Below are positions 1 through 7,082 of a DNA stretch of 10,841 nt, in pieces (position 1 is the stretch's first letter; every line of letters starts with the position of its first letter). The stretch comes from Spirochaetia bacterium. Lineage in GTDB: Bacteria > Spirochaetota > Leptospirae > Leptospirales > Leptonemataceae. The notes beneath the pieces are model-generated. The model was not told the origin of the DNA. It saw only the letters and a list, made by a program, of their open reading frames with translations, and ran no database searches. The stretch spans positions 1 to 10,841 of the forward strand of contig JACPZR010000379.1 of assembly GCA_016195395.1 (NCBI GenBank). Reading direction: 5' to 3'. Made by a program: the position numbers and the translations under genes.

Positions 1-1175
1 AATACCAAGCGGGACTGGATTTTCTCTTAAACGCTGCAGAGGGCCAACCGCCAGGGAGCCGCCCCGCGCTTGCGCTCGCGGACCATGCGAGAGCGTATTT
101 GCGTCCGTATGCCAACCATGCTCTGCGTCGCTATAAGTATGATTTGGTTTTTGAGTATTGGGACCGGATTAGAAAGATCAACAAGAACGCAGACATTGAA
201 GCGGAATTTGCCTCCGCGATGGCGCTGCAAGCGCATGGAGCGCTGGCCCGCGACGAATACGATGAAGCCATCCGCATCCTCCGCGACATGATCGCTTTTT
301 CACAATCGGGCTCACACGGCCGTCTTGAGATGGAGTCGTATCATCCGGAATTTTATTTGAAGGTGGCAGAACGCGCCAAGGGTCTGGCGCAGAAAAATGT
401 GAAACCGGAGTACACCGCAAAAATATTCTCACTTCGAATCGGTCTCTTGCGCTTCAAATGGAACCGCAGGATGTTGGACGGGAGAACGGAACAGGTGTCC
501 AGTTCCCCGCTCAAGATCAAGAAAGGAGACGTGGAGCTGGCGGATATGTCGGAGGATTCCCTGCAACGAACGCTCCGCGCAATGAGTGACGGCCGGTTCG
601 ATGTGACGTTTGACCGCATGAATGTTGTCGACCCTGTTGAAGTCCAACTGGATGACGGGCGCGAAATGGGCAACGGCGTCACCCGGGATCCATCTAACCG
701 GGGCGATGACATCATCGACCGTGTCACCGGGCCGCTGGGCGAACAGCTCCGACAGAGGGCCCAGGCGGCGGACGTTGTTTTTCTCTTCTGGTGGGGCACA
801 GACCCGCTGACACAGCACGGCGGCGCGCGCGCCTTCAAGATTGATGGGAAAAACCTGCGCCGCGGAAATATCAACATCGGCGTGCAGTTCTACCATTACG
901 ACCCCGGTCTCGACTATATGAACTGCGGCGGCTGCCCTCGCCCCAATGGAATTGGATTCTATCCCCATGTATACATGCATGAGTTCTTCCACGTTGTGGA
1001 AGCAAGGTTTGGAATCAAACCCGTCCACGGCTTTACCGTCCCGGCCTCATTCCCCGCTTGGAAGGGCCGCGACGAAGTGGATTACTATTGGTGGCAGATC
1101 CGTGAGAATATTCCCGCAAAGCGGCGCGCGGCCGGCAAGCCGGACAATTGGAAAGACTTCAGTTTCACAAAGTGA
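1..1175 (+). CDS. Putative zinc metalloprotease with HEFFH motif, 5'-truncated
   Basis: The reading frame (first full codon at base 3) is open from the left edge to the TGA at 1173-1175, so the true start lies outside the window; a TTG at 99 is the first common start codon but nothing marks it as real. The visible ~390 residues begin with a helical, TPR-like stretch (bases ~100-300, including DEYDEAIRILRDMI). A middle region contains the phrase AMSDGRFDVTF, resembling the segment that precedes the catalytic core in several secreted metalloproteases. The C-terminal part holds a CxxC pair (924-935) and HEFFH (978-992), an HExxH zinc-binding motif immediately followed by VVE. A third zinc ligand may lie in that VVE or in the acidic/aromatic DEVDYYWWQ segment near 1072-1098; this is inference. 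No named family is recognised, and substrate and location are unknown. It converges on the minus-strand HXXEE gene 58 bases away. Confidence 0.72.
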   Translation, partial: YQAGLDFLLNAAEGQPPGSRPALALADHARAYLRPYANHALRRYKYDLVFEYWDRIRKINKNADIEAEFASAMALQAHGALARDEYDEAIRILRDMIAFSQSGSHGRLEMESYHPEFYLKVAERAKGLAQKNVKPEYTAKIFSLRIGLLRFKWNRRMLDGRTEQVSSSPLKIKKGDVELADMSEDSLQRTLRAMSDGRFDVTFDRMNVVDPVEVQLDDGREMGNGVTRDPSNRGDDIIDRVTGPLGEQLRQRAQAADVVFLFWWGTDPLTQHGGARAFKIDGKNLRRGNINIGVQFYHYDPGLDYMNCGGCPRPNGIGFYPHVYMHEFFHVVEARFGIKPVHGFTVPASFPAWKGRDEVDYYWWQIRENIPAKRRAAGKPDNWKDFSFTK

Positions 1176-1207
1176 ACCTACCGGGCGTGCGACAGTATTG
1201 AAGGCGG

Positions 1208-1227
1208 AAAGCCGCGCTGCCGCTTTT
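1208..1227. terminator. Possible weak bidirectional terminator between convergent genes
   Basis: In the 58-base gap between two converging genes, AAAGC (1208-1212) can pair with GCTTT (1222-1226) around a partly complementary centre, and a T run follows on the plus strand (1224-1227). The position is right for a terminator, but the stem is short and contains a mismatch. Confidence 0.25.
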
Positions 1228-1233
1228 CATAAA

Positions 1234-1755
1234 TCAGCCGATCCACTTGCTCCACGGAAACGACTCAAAGTGATACAGACCGGACCAGATGGTGAACCAC
1301 ATTCCAAAAGCGCCGGCGGCGAATGCCACAAGCAATGGCGCCGGCTTCAGATACTTTTCGCGCACTGCCAGATAAGACAGATAGAGATAGATGGGAAAGT
1401 ATAGGAAAATAGCTGAAAAATAGCCGGGGGAGTGCGCGTGAAAGTGCGCCTCCGAATAGATGTGAAAAACGAAATTCCAAAACTGCTGGCCGCTCACCCA
1501 CAAAAACAGAAGAAACGTTGACCACCCGGCGCGCTTCCGTGCCGCGAGCGCAGTCAATGTGAAGAGTACTACCATGAAGCCCGCGTTGTTGATGTAGAAG
1601 AGACTGACGTTCATTTGCCCCTGAAGGACGTTCGTTACCCATTCAGAAAAGCCCAGGGATTCTTCCACAATGTGAACCGCAAAAGCCGCAGGAAACAGCC
1701 AGATCAGCCGTGAAAAGAAATGCTCGCGCTCAAACTGGATCATTGGGGCGCACAA
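1234..1755 (-). CDS. HXXEE domain integral membrane protein
   Basis: This 173-residue protein carries HIVEE at residues 28-32, the signature that names the HXXEE family. Further conserved-looking positions are N94 and H98 in QQFWNFVFHIY, and an SPGYFSAI stretch near residue 109 leading into a proline-containing membrane segment. About four to five hydrophobic segments (roughly 17-30, 55-73, 78-97, 111-130, 139-160) indicate an inner-membrane protein. The conserved His/Glu residues suggest metal binding or catalysis inside the membrane, but the biochemical role of the family is not known to me. The start chosen is TTG at 1755, because GGAG (1766-1763) sits 7 bases upstream of it; the ATG at 1743 has no such site. 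The gene lies 104 bases downstream of the WG-repeat gene on the same strand and may be cotranscribed, although a small hairpin sits between them. Confidence 0.82.
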   Translation of the reverse strand: MCAPMIQFEREHFFSRLIWLFPAAFAVHIVEESLGFSEWVTNVLQGQMNVSLFYINNAGFMVVLFTLTALAARKRAGWSTFLLFLWVSGQQFWNFVFHIYSEAHFHAHSPGYFSAIFLYFPIYLYLSYLAVREKYLKPAPLLVAFAAGAFGMWFTIWSGLYHFESFPWSKWIG

Positions 1756-1762
1756 TGAACCG

Positions 1763-1766
1763 CTCC
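1763..1766 (-). promoter_or_regulatory. Ribosome binding site that selects a TTG start
   Basis: GGAG lies 7 bases before TTG 1755 on the minus strand. It would be 19 bases from the alternative in-frame ATG at 1743, too far to serve it, so it decides the start of the HXXEE gene. Confidence 0.5.
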
Positions 1767-1826
1767 GGCGCTTTTGTCACGCGAAATCCGAAAGCGACCG
1801 GAGGCGCCCCCACAAAAGACGCAGGA

Positions 1827-1843
1827 TCATGCTGCCTGCATGA
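1827..1843 (-). terminator. Small hairpin after the WG-repeat gene
   Basis: TCATGC and GCATGA form a perfect 6-bp stem with a 5-base loop, 16 bases past the stop codon of the WG-repeat gene. A T-rich stretch (TCTTTTG) follows on the minus strand only after about eight bases, so it would be a weak or imperfect intrinsic terminator. Confidence 0.3.
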
Positions 1844-1859
1844 CGTTTGTCGGCGGGAA

Positions 1860-3263
1860 TCAGAACTGAGAACGCACCCTCTTTATGTCGGCGGCGGTTG
1901 TCGCGGAGAAGCGCGCTATCACACTACCCTGTGCGTCGATGTATCCGTAGTCGACTCGTTCGCGGCTGTCAGAAAAGCGTACTTGGAAGATCGAAGGGGT
2001 AACAGGAAACAGGCGATCCACCGGGTCCCGCGTCCTGATAAGTTCCACTTTTGTCTGCGCATCAACAACCACCTGGCGTGAGTCCTCACCGGTGAATGTC
2101 CAAGTATTGGGGCTCATCCGGCTGAGCTCTACCATCCCTTGAGGAACGTAGGGTTGACCGCGCTTATCGATGATCGCCTGCATTCCTGAACAGATGGAAC
2201 TGATCTGCCACGCATGTCCGTTTCGGAAGGGGCCGATCGCCACGCGGCCGGCTGGATGAACGATTCGTCCGGCACGGTCAATGTAACCGAATTTGAAACG
2301 CTGACGGCCATATCCGGAGTCCGCGGCAAACCCAGCCATGCCGTCAGAAAACTCGTCTACGTACAAGAACTGCGGCTTGATGACGACAGCGCCGCTCCGG
2401 TCCATGTAGCCCCACCGCCTGCCCACACGAACGCCGCACAACCCTTCACTGAACCCTGCACCCTGCAGTCGGTCATACTTTGGCTCCATCACGTACTTGC
2501 CGGAGCGGTTGATGATACCCCATCGACCTCCCTCTTTGACCACCGCTTCATCGCCGCGGAAAGAATGGGCAAAATCGTAGCGGGCCGGAAGCACAATGTT
2601 CCCTTGGAGATCCATGTACCCGTATTTTCCCTTGGCCGTGTACTGAATCAGGCCCCCCGAGGGATGAATGTCGCGGCCAAGGACCGGACGCATTTCAACA
2701 AAATCGCGGTCAGCCCAGTCGGGTGTGGACTCCGTATTGTGATCCACGGATTCAGCAAAGAGGTATTCCGTGATGACCCGGCCGTTTGGGAGCATGACGG
2801 CCCAGTTTCCGTCCCTGACATCCTGGGCAAAGAGAACTCCATTGCAGTGCCGGATGCTTACAAATTCGTGCTGCTCTACCGCCGCGCCTTTGGTGTCGAT
2901 GAGCTTCGCGAACGATCTCCCTCCCCGCTGGCTGCTTACGGGCGCCACGCCGCCCTGAAACTCTGAGGCGCCGTCGAACTGGAGGGGTATGACTAACGTT
3001 CCTTCCCGGTCAATGTAGCCGTACTTGCCGTTTGCGCGGACCAAGGCACGGCCCGATCCAAAGAAGCCGCCGTATTCAAACTGGGCGGGCAGAACGGGCT
3101 TTCCTTTTTGATCCAGATAGCCGACCTTTCCCTTTTCAACAAAGGGAAGGAGAGTATCCGCATCCCAGCGGGTAGTGTCAAAATCCAGATACTCATATGG
3201 GAAAACGGCGGCCGGGACAAGAAGAGCCAATCCAAGAACTATCAGACGTTGGATGCCTTTCAT
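1860..3263 (-). CDS. Exported WG (KWG) repeat protein
   Basis: This 467-residue protein starts with an evident signal peptide (MKGIQRLIVLGLALLVPAA, cleavage probably before about residue 24) and is built largely of WG repeats, the short K/R-[YWF]-G-Y-[IM]-D-x-x-G-x-hydrophobic-x-x-P motif. Recognisable units begin near residues 46, 80, 213, 247, 283, 324 and 439, with a degenerate unit near 117. A repeat-poor stretch separates the unit at 80 from the one at 213, and another follows the unit at 324. WG-repeat proteins are found in Leptospira and Bacteroidota among others; they are thought to form propeller- or solenoid-like surfaces, but no common function is established. AAGGGAG (3277-3271) lies 7 bases before ATG 3263, supporting the start. 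Export to the periplasm or surface is inferred. It lies 68 bases downstream of sdhB on the same strand and could receive read-through transcription. Confidence 0.88.
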   Translation of the reverse strand: MKGIQRLIVLGLALLVPAAVFPYEYLDFDTTRWDADTLLPFVEKGKVGYLDQKGKPVLPAQFEYGGFFGSGRALVRANGKYGYIDREGTLVIPLQFDGASEFQGGVAPVSSQRGGRSFAKLIDTKGAAVEQHEFVSIRHCNGVLFAQDVRDGNWAVMLPNGRVITEYLFAESVDHNTESTPDWADRDFVEMRPVLGRDIHPSGGLIQYTAKGKYGYMDLQGNIVLPARYDFAHSFRGDEAVVKEGGRWGIINRSGKYVMEPKYDRLQGAGFSEGLCGVRVGRRWGYMDRSGAVVIKPQFLYVDEFSDGMAGFAADSGYGRQRFKFGYIDRAGRIVHPAGRVAIGPFRNGHAWQISSICSGMQAIIDKRGQPYVPQGMVELSRMSPNTWTFTGEDSRQVVVDAQTKVELIRTRDPVDRLFPVTPSIFQVRFSDSRERVDYGYIDAQGSVIARFSATTAADIKRVRSQF

Positions 3264-3270
3264 GCGACGG

Positions 3271-3277
3271 CTCCCTT
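3271..3277 (-). promoter_or_regulatory. Ribosome binding site of the WG-repeat gene
   Basis: AAGGGAG with a 7-base spacer to ATG 3263; a strong Shine-Dalgarno match that fixes the start in front of the signal peptide. Confidence 0.6.
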
Positions 3278-3324
3278 GAACGACAAAGCGCCCGACGACC
3301 GTGCGCCCACCGCAAAGATCAAGC

Positions 3325-3340
3325 AGCGGCTCTAGCCGCT
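3325..3340 (-). terminator. Hairpin spanning the sdhB stop codon
   Basis: AGCGGCT (3340-3334 on the minus strand) and AGCCGCT (3331-3325) are exact reverse complements separated by two bases; in practice about six pairs can form around a 4-base loop. The sdhB stop codon TAG (3334-3332) lies in the loop. No proper T run follows (TGCTTGATCTTTG), so termination is uncertain; it might instead slow 3' decay of the sdh transcript. Confidence 0.25.
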
Positions 3341-4114
3341 TCCACCCGCTTCACGGGCCGCGAGTTTTTCCGTTTCCTGGAGAGAGAACTTGAGATAATC
3401 GCGGTTCATCTGAGCAATGAAGCGTACGCTGATCTCTTTGGGACAGGCCGCCTCGCACTCGTATTGGTTGGTGCAGTTTCCAAAGCCTTCCATGTCCATC
3501 TGGGATACCATACGGTGCACGCGGCGGGCCCGCTCGGGCTGGCCCTGCGGGAGAAGCGCCAGGTGACTGACCTTTGCGGCAACAAAGAGCATGGCGGAGG
3601 CATTCTTACAGGAAGCCACGCATGCGCCACATCCAATGCATTGGGCGGCGTCCATCGCGAGATCAGACATGTGCTTGGGAACCGGTGCGGCATTCGCCTC
3701 CGGAGCTGATCCGGTGTTGATGGAAACAAAACCGCCTGCTTGAATCACGCGGTCAAAAGCGCCGCGGTCCACAGCCAGGTCTTTGATCACAGGAAACGCT
3801 TTGGCGCGCCACGGTTCAATGTGAACAACGTCGCCGTCTTTGAACTTGCGCATGTGAAGCTGGCACGTTGTGGTTCCCTTTTCCGGTCCGTGGGCCACCC
3901 CGTTGATGACGAGGCCGCACATACCGCAGATCCCTTCGCGGCAGTCGTGGTCAAAGGCCACTGGATCTTCTTTCTTCTCGATCAGCTGTTCGTTGAGCAC
4001 GTCCAGCATTTCAAGGAACGACATGTCCGGGCTGACATGCTCCAGCTGGTACTGCTGCATACTGCCCTTGCTGTCTTTGTTCTTCTGGCGCCAAATGTGA
4101 AGTGTAAGTTTCAT
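3332..4114 (-). CDS. sdhB: Succinate dehydrogenase/fumarate reductase iron-sulfur subunit
   Basis: This 260-residue subunit carries electrons between the flavoprotein (SdhA) and the membrane anchor (SdhC). All cluster ligands are visible. The N-terminal ferredoxin domain has C58, C63, C66 (CREGICGMC) and C84 for the [2Fe-2S] centre, with 17 residues between the last two cysteines, longer than in the E. coli protein. The C-terminal domain has [11 protein letters not shown] (C159, C162, C165, C169), C214, C220 and C224-P225; by the known family pattern C159/C162/C165/C224 hold [4Fe-4S] and C169/C214/C220 hold [3Fe-4S]. Length is normal. GAGGGA 9 bases before ATG 4114 overlaps the sdhA stop codon, so translation is probably coupled. 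It is the last gene of sdhCAB. Fumarate reductase in the same family cannot be excluded from sequence alone. Confidence 0.96.
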   Translation of the reverse strand: MKLTLHIWRQKNKDSKGSMQQYQLEHVSPDMSFLEMLDVLNEQLIEKKEDPVAFDHDCREGICGMCGLVINGVAHGPEKGTTTCQLHMRKFKDGDVVHIEPWRAKAFPVIKDLAVDRGAFDRVIQAGGFVSINTGSAPEANAAPVPKHMSDLAMDAAQCIGCGACVASCKNASAMLFVAAKVSHLALLPQGQPERARRVHRMVSQMDMEGFGNCTNQYECEAACPKEISVRFIAQMNRDYLKFSLQETEKLAAREAGGSG

Positions 4115-4123
4115 GATTTGCGG

Positions 4124-4128
4124 TCCCT

Positions 4129-4130
<2 letters not shown>
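4124..4130 (-). promoter_or_regulatory. sdhB ribosome binding site overlapping the sdhA stop
   Basis: AGAGGGA begins within the TAG stop codon of sdhA (4131-4129) and lies 9 bases before the sdhB ATG, an arrangement that favours coupled translation and equal amounts of the two subunits. Confidence 0.55.
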
Positions 4131-5952
<1,822 letters not shown>

Positions 5953-5960
5953 GTTGATTA

Positions 5961-5965
5961 TCCTT
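5961..5965 (-). promoter_or_regulatory. sdhA ribosome binding site
   Basis: AAGGA in the 22-base gap after sdhC, 8 bases before ATG 5952; it supports the chosen start. Confidence 0.55.
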
Positions 5966-5974
5966 ATTGTCCCG

Positions 5975-6664
5975 CTATTCCCCGGGCAGTTTCAAAAGGC
6001 CCGCGAGTACAGCAGCGGGAATTGACGTATATCCCACAAAGATGAGAAATGAGAAGAGACCTGCGACCACCTTGAGCCGCTTATCCCACAGTGGATTGTT
6101 CCATCCGAATGTCTGAAAGAGCGAGTGAACGCCGTGCCGGATGTGCAGCGCAAGCACCACCATCGCCGCGATGTAGACGATGCTGATGGCGGGAATGCGG
6201 AAGCTGGCCACGACCATGCGGTAGATGTCGTGTCGTCCCATGGCGTCCGTTCCTTTGAACAGATCCGGATGCGCATTGCCCAGCGTGTAGTGCATCAGGT
6301 GATATATTACATAGAAGAGAATCAAAAGTCCGGAGACAATCATGGTCCGTGACGGAAGCGACGCCTGAATGGTGCTCCCCTTCGCGTACGGCACAGGGCG
6401 CGCCGCGCGGTTCTGGAGCGTCAGCCAGATCGTCACATAGATATGCGTCAGAAAAGCCAGGAGGAAGAAGGCGCGCACGCCCCAGAGAAAGATCGGAAAC
6501 TTTCGCAGGGTCTCCCCATACGCATTGATGGGTTCCGGTCCGCCGAACACCTGCAGGTTGCCCGCGAGGTGACCCAGGAGGAAGATGAGGAAAATGGAGC
6601 CCGTCAGCGCTACGATCGATTTCCGGCCAATAGAAGAATTCCAAAAGCGGTGTGAATCAGCCAT
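5975..6664 (-). CDS. sdhC: Succinate dehydrogenase cytochrome b membrane anchor (b558 type)
   Basis: This 229-residue protein has five hydrophobic segments (about 15-34, 64-82, 108-127, 155-175, 198-222), the layout of the single-subunit, di-heme b558 anchors known from Bacillus subtilis SdhC and Wolinella FrdC. Histidines suited to bind the two hemes are H32 (LLGHLAGN), H74 (FLTHIYV), H122 (VIYHLMH) and H174 (LALHIRHG), one in each of the first four segments. It anchors SdhA-SdhB and exchanges electrons with quinone; menaquinone is likely by analogy, not shown here. No separate sdhD is present, as expected for this type. ATG 6664 is the first possible start, since an in-frame TAA lies two codons upstream, but no clear Shine-Dalgarno sequence precedes it. 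It is the first gene of sdhCAB, 99 bases after the pilZ gene. Confidence 0.93.
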   Translation of the reverse strand: MADSHRFWNSSIGRKSIVALTGSIFLIFLLGHLAGNLQVFGGPEPINAYGETLRKFPIFLWGVRAFFLLAFLTHIYVTIWLTLQNRAARPVPYAKGSTIQASLPSRTMIVSGLLILFYVIYHLMHYTLGNAHPDLFKGTDAMGRHDIYRMVVASFRIPAISIVYIAAMVVLALHIRHGVHSLFQTFGWNNPLWDKRLKVVAGLFSFLIFVGYTSIPAAVLAGLLKLPGE

Positions 6665-6726
6665 CGAAGTTTACGTGCGGGGACGGCCATTTCCCGACAA
6701 CAAAGTTTTGAACAAGCGGCGGAGCA

Positions 6727-6763
6727 GGGCGTGTATGAAATCTCATACAATTGAGACACGCCC
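6727..6763. repeat. Nested inverted repeat between the PilZ gene and sdhC
   Basis: GGGCGTGT (6727-6734) and ACACGCCC (6756-6763) are perfect 8-base inverted arms. Within them TGTATGA (6732-6738) and TCATACA (6743-6749) form a second perfect 7-bp hairpin with a 4-base loop. The two share the TGT at 6732-6734, so they cannot both form fully. The right arm ends immediately beside the stop codon of the PilZ gene (6766-6764). No T run follows on either strand, so a simple intrinsic terminator is not well supported; a REP/MITE-like palindromic repeat or an RNA structure in the sdhC leader are alternatives. Confidence 0.6.
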
Positions 6764-7072
6764 CTACGGGCCGTTCGCGAGACTGGCAAATTCGGCCCGG
6801 TTCAGGGGTATGAGGAAGTGAATCCCGCACCGAAATACGGAGCCCGTTGGTTTGTGCCGATGCGACGGATTGCAGTATACGATCTCTCCCGGCGCAACCC
6901 ATGCGTTGTGCCTGATCAGACACTCTCCCAATGGAAGCGACGTTCTTGCCAGCATACCCACGCCGCTCATGGAGATATCGAACACAACGCCCTCGTAGAC
7001 GCGGCCGGCCCGTGTCACAATCTCACAATGTTTGAAGTACCTGATTCTTTGATGTTGTCGCTTATCCAGCAC
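6764..7072 (-). CDS. Single-domain PilZ protein, probable c-di-GMP receptor
   Basis: This 102-residue protein is essentially one PilZ domain. It has RxxxR at R5-R9 (RQHQR) and DxSxxG at D32-S34-G37 (DISMSG), the two motifs by which PilZ domains bind cyclic di-GMP, followed by a strand reading CGIHF near residue 82. No signal peptide or membrane segment is present, so it should be cytoplasmic. The start is GTG 7072; AGGA (7082-7079) lies 6 bases upstream and overlaps the TAG stop of the PrsW fusion gene, with only 8 bases between the genes, so translation is probably coupled. Because the fusion protein upstream carries a degenerate PilZ-like domain and a cyclic-nucleotide domain, a functional partnership is a reasonable inference. 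Its target is unknown. Confidence 0.88.
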   Translation of the reverse strand: MLDKRQHQRIRYFKHCEIVTRAGRVYEGVVFDISMSGVGMLARTSLPLGECLIRHNAWVAPGEIVYCNPSHRHKPTGSVFRCGIHFLIPLNRAEFASLANGP

Positions 7073-7078
7073 GTGGTT

Positions 7079-7082
7079 TCCT
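7079..7082 (-). promoter_or_regulatory. Ribosome binding site of the PilZ gene inside the upstream stop
   Basis: AGGA overlaps the TAG (7083-7081) of the PrsW fusion gene and lies 6 bases before GTG 7072. It supports both the GTG start and translational coupling. Confidence 0.55.

Noticed and set aside
429..1028. Minus-strand open frame of 199 codons
   Set aside because: Antisense to the metalloprotease-like gene, which carries the HEFFH motif and reads through the same stretch on the plus strand.
2214..2966. Plus-strand open frame of 250 codons
   Set aside because: Antisense to the WG-repeat gene; the DNA periodicity there comes from the repeats on the minus strand.
1860..3263. WG repeats as a DNA-level tandem repeat or CRISPR-like array
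   Set aside because: The similarity is in the protein motif; the DNA units are diverged and irregularly spaced.
6657..6923. Minus-strand open frame of 88 codons between pilZ and sdhC
   Set aside because: It overlaps most of the PilZ gene in another frame and crosses the inverted repeat; no family resemblance.
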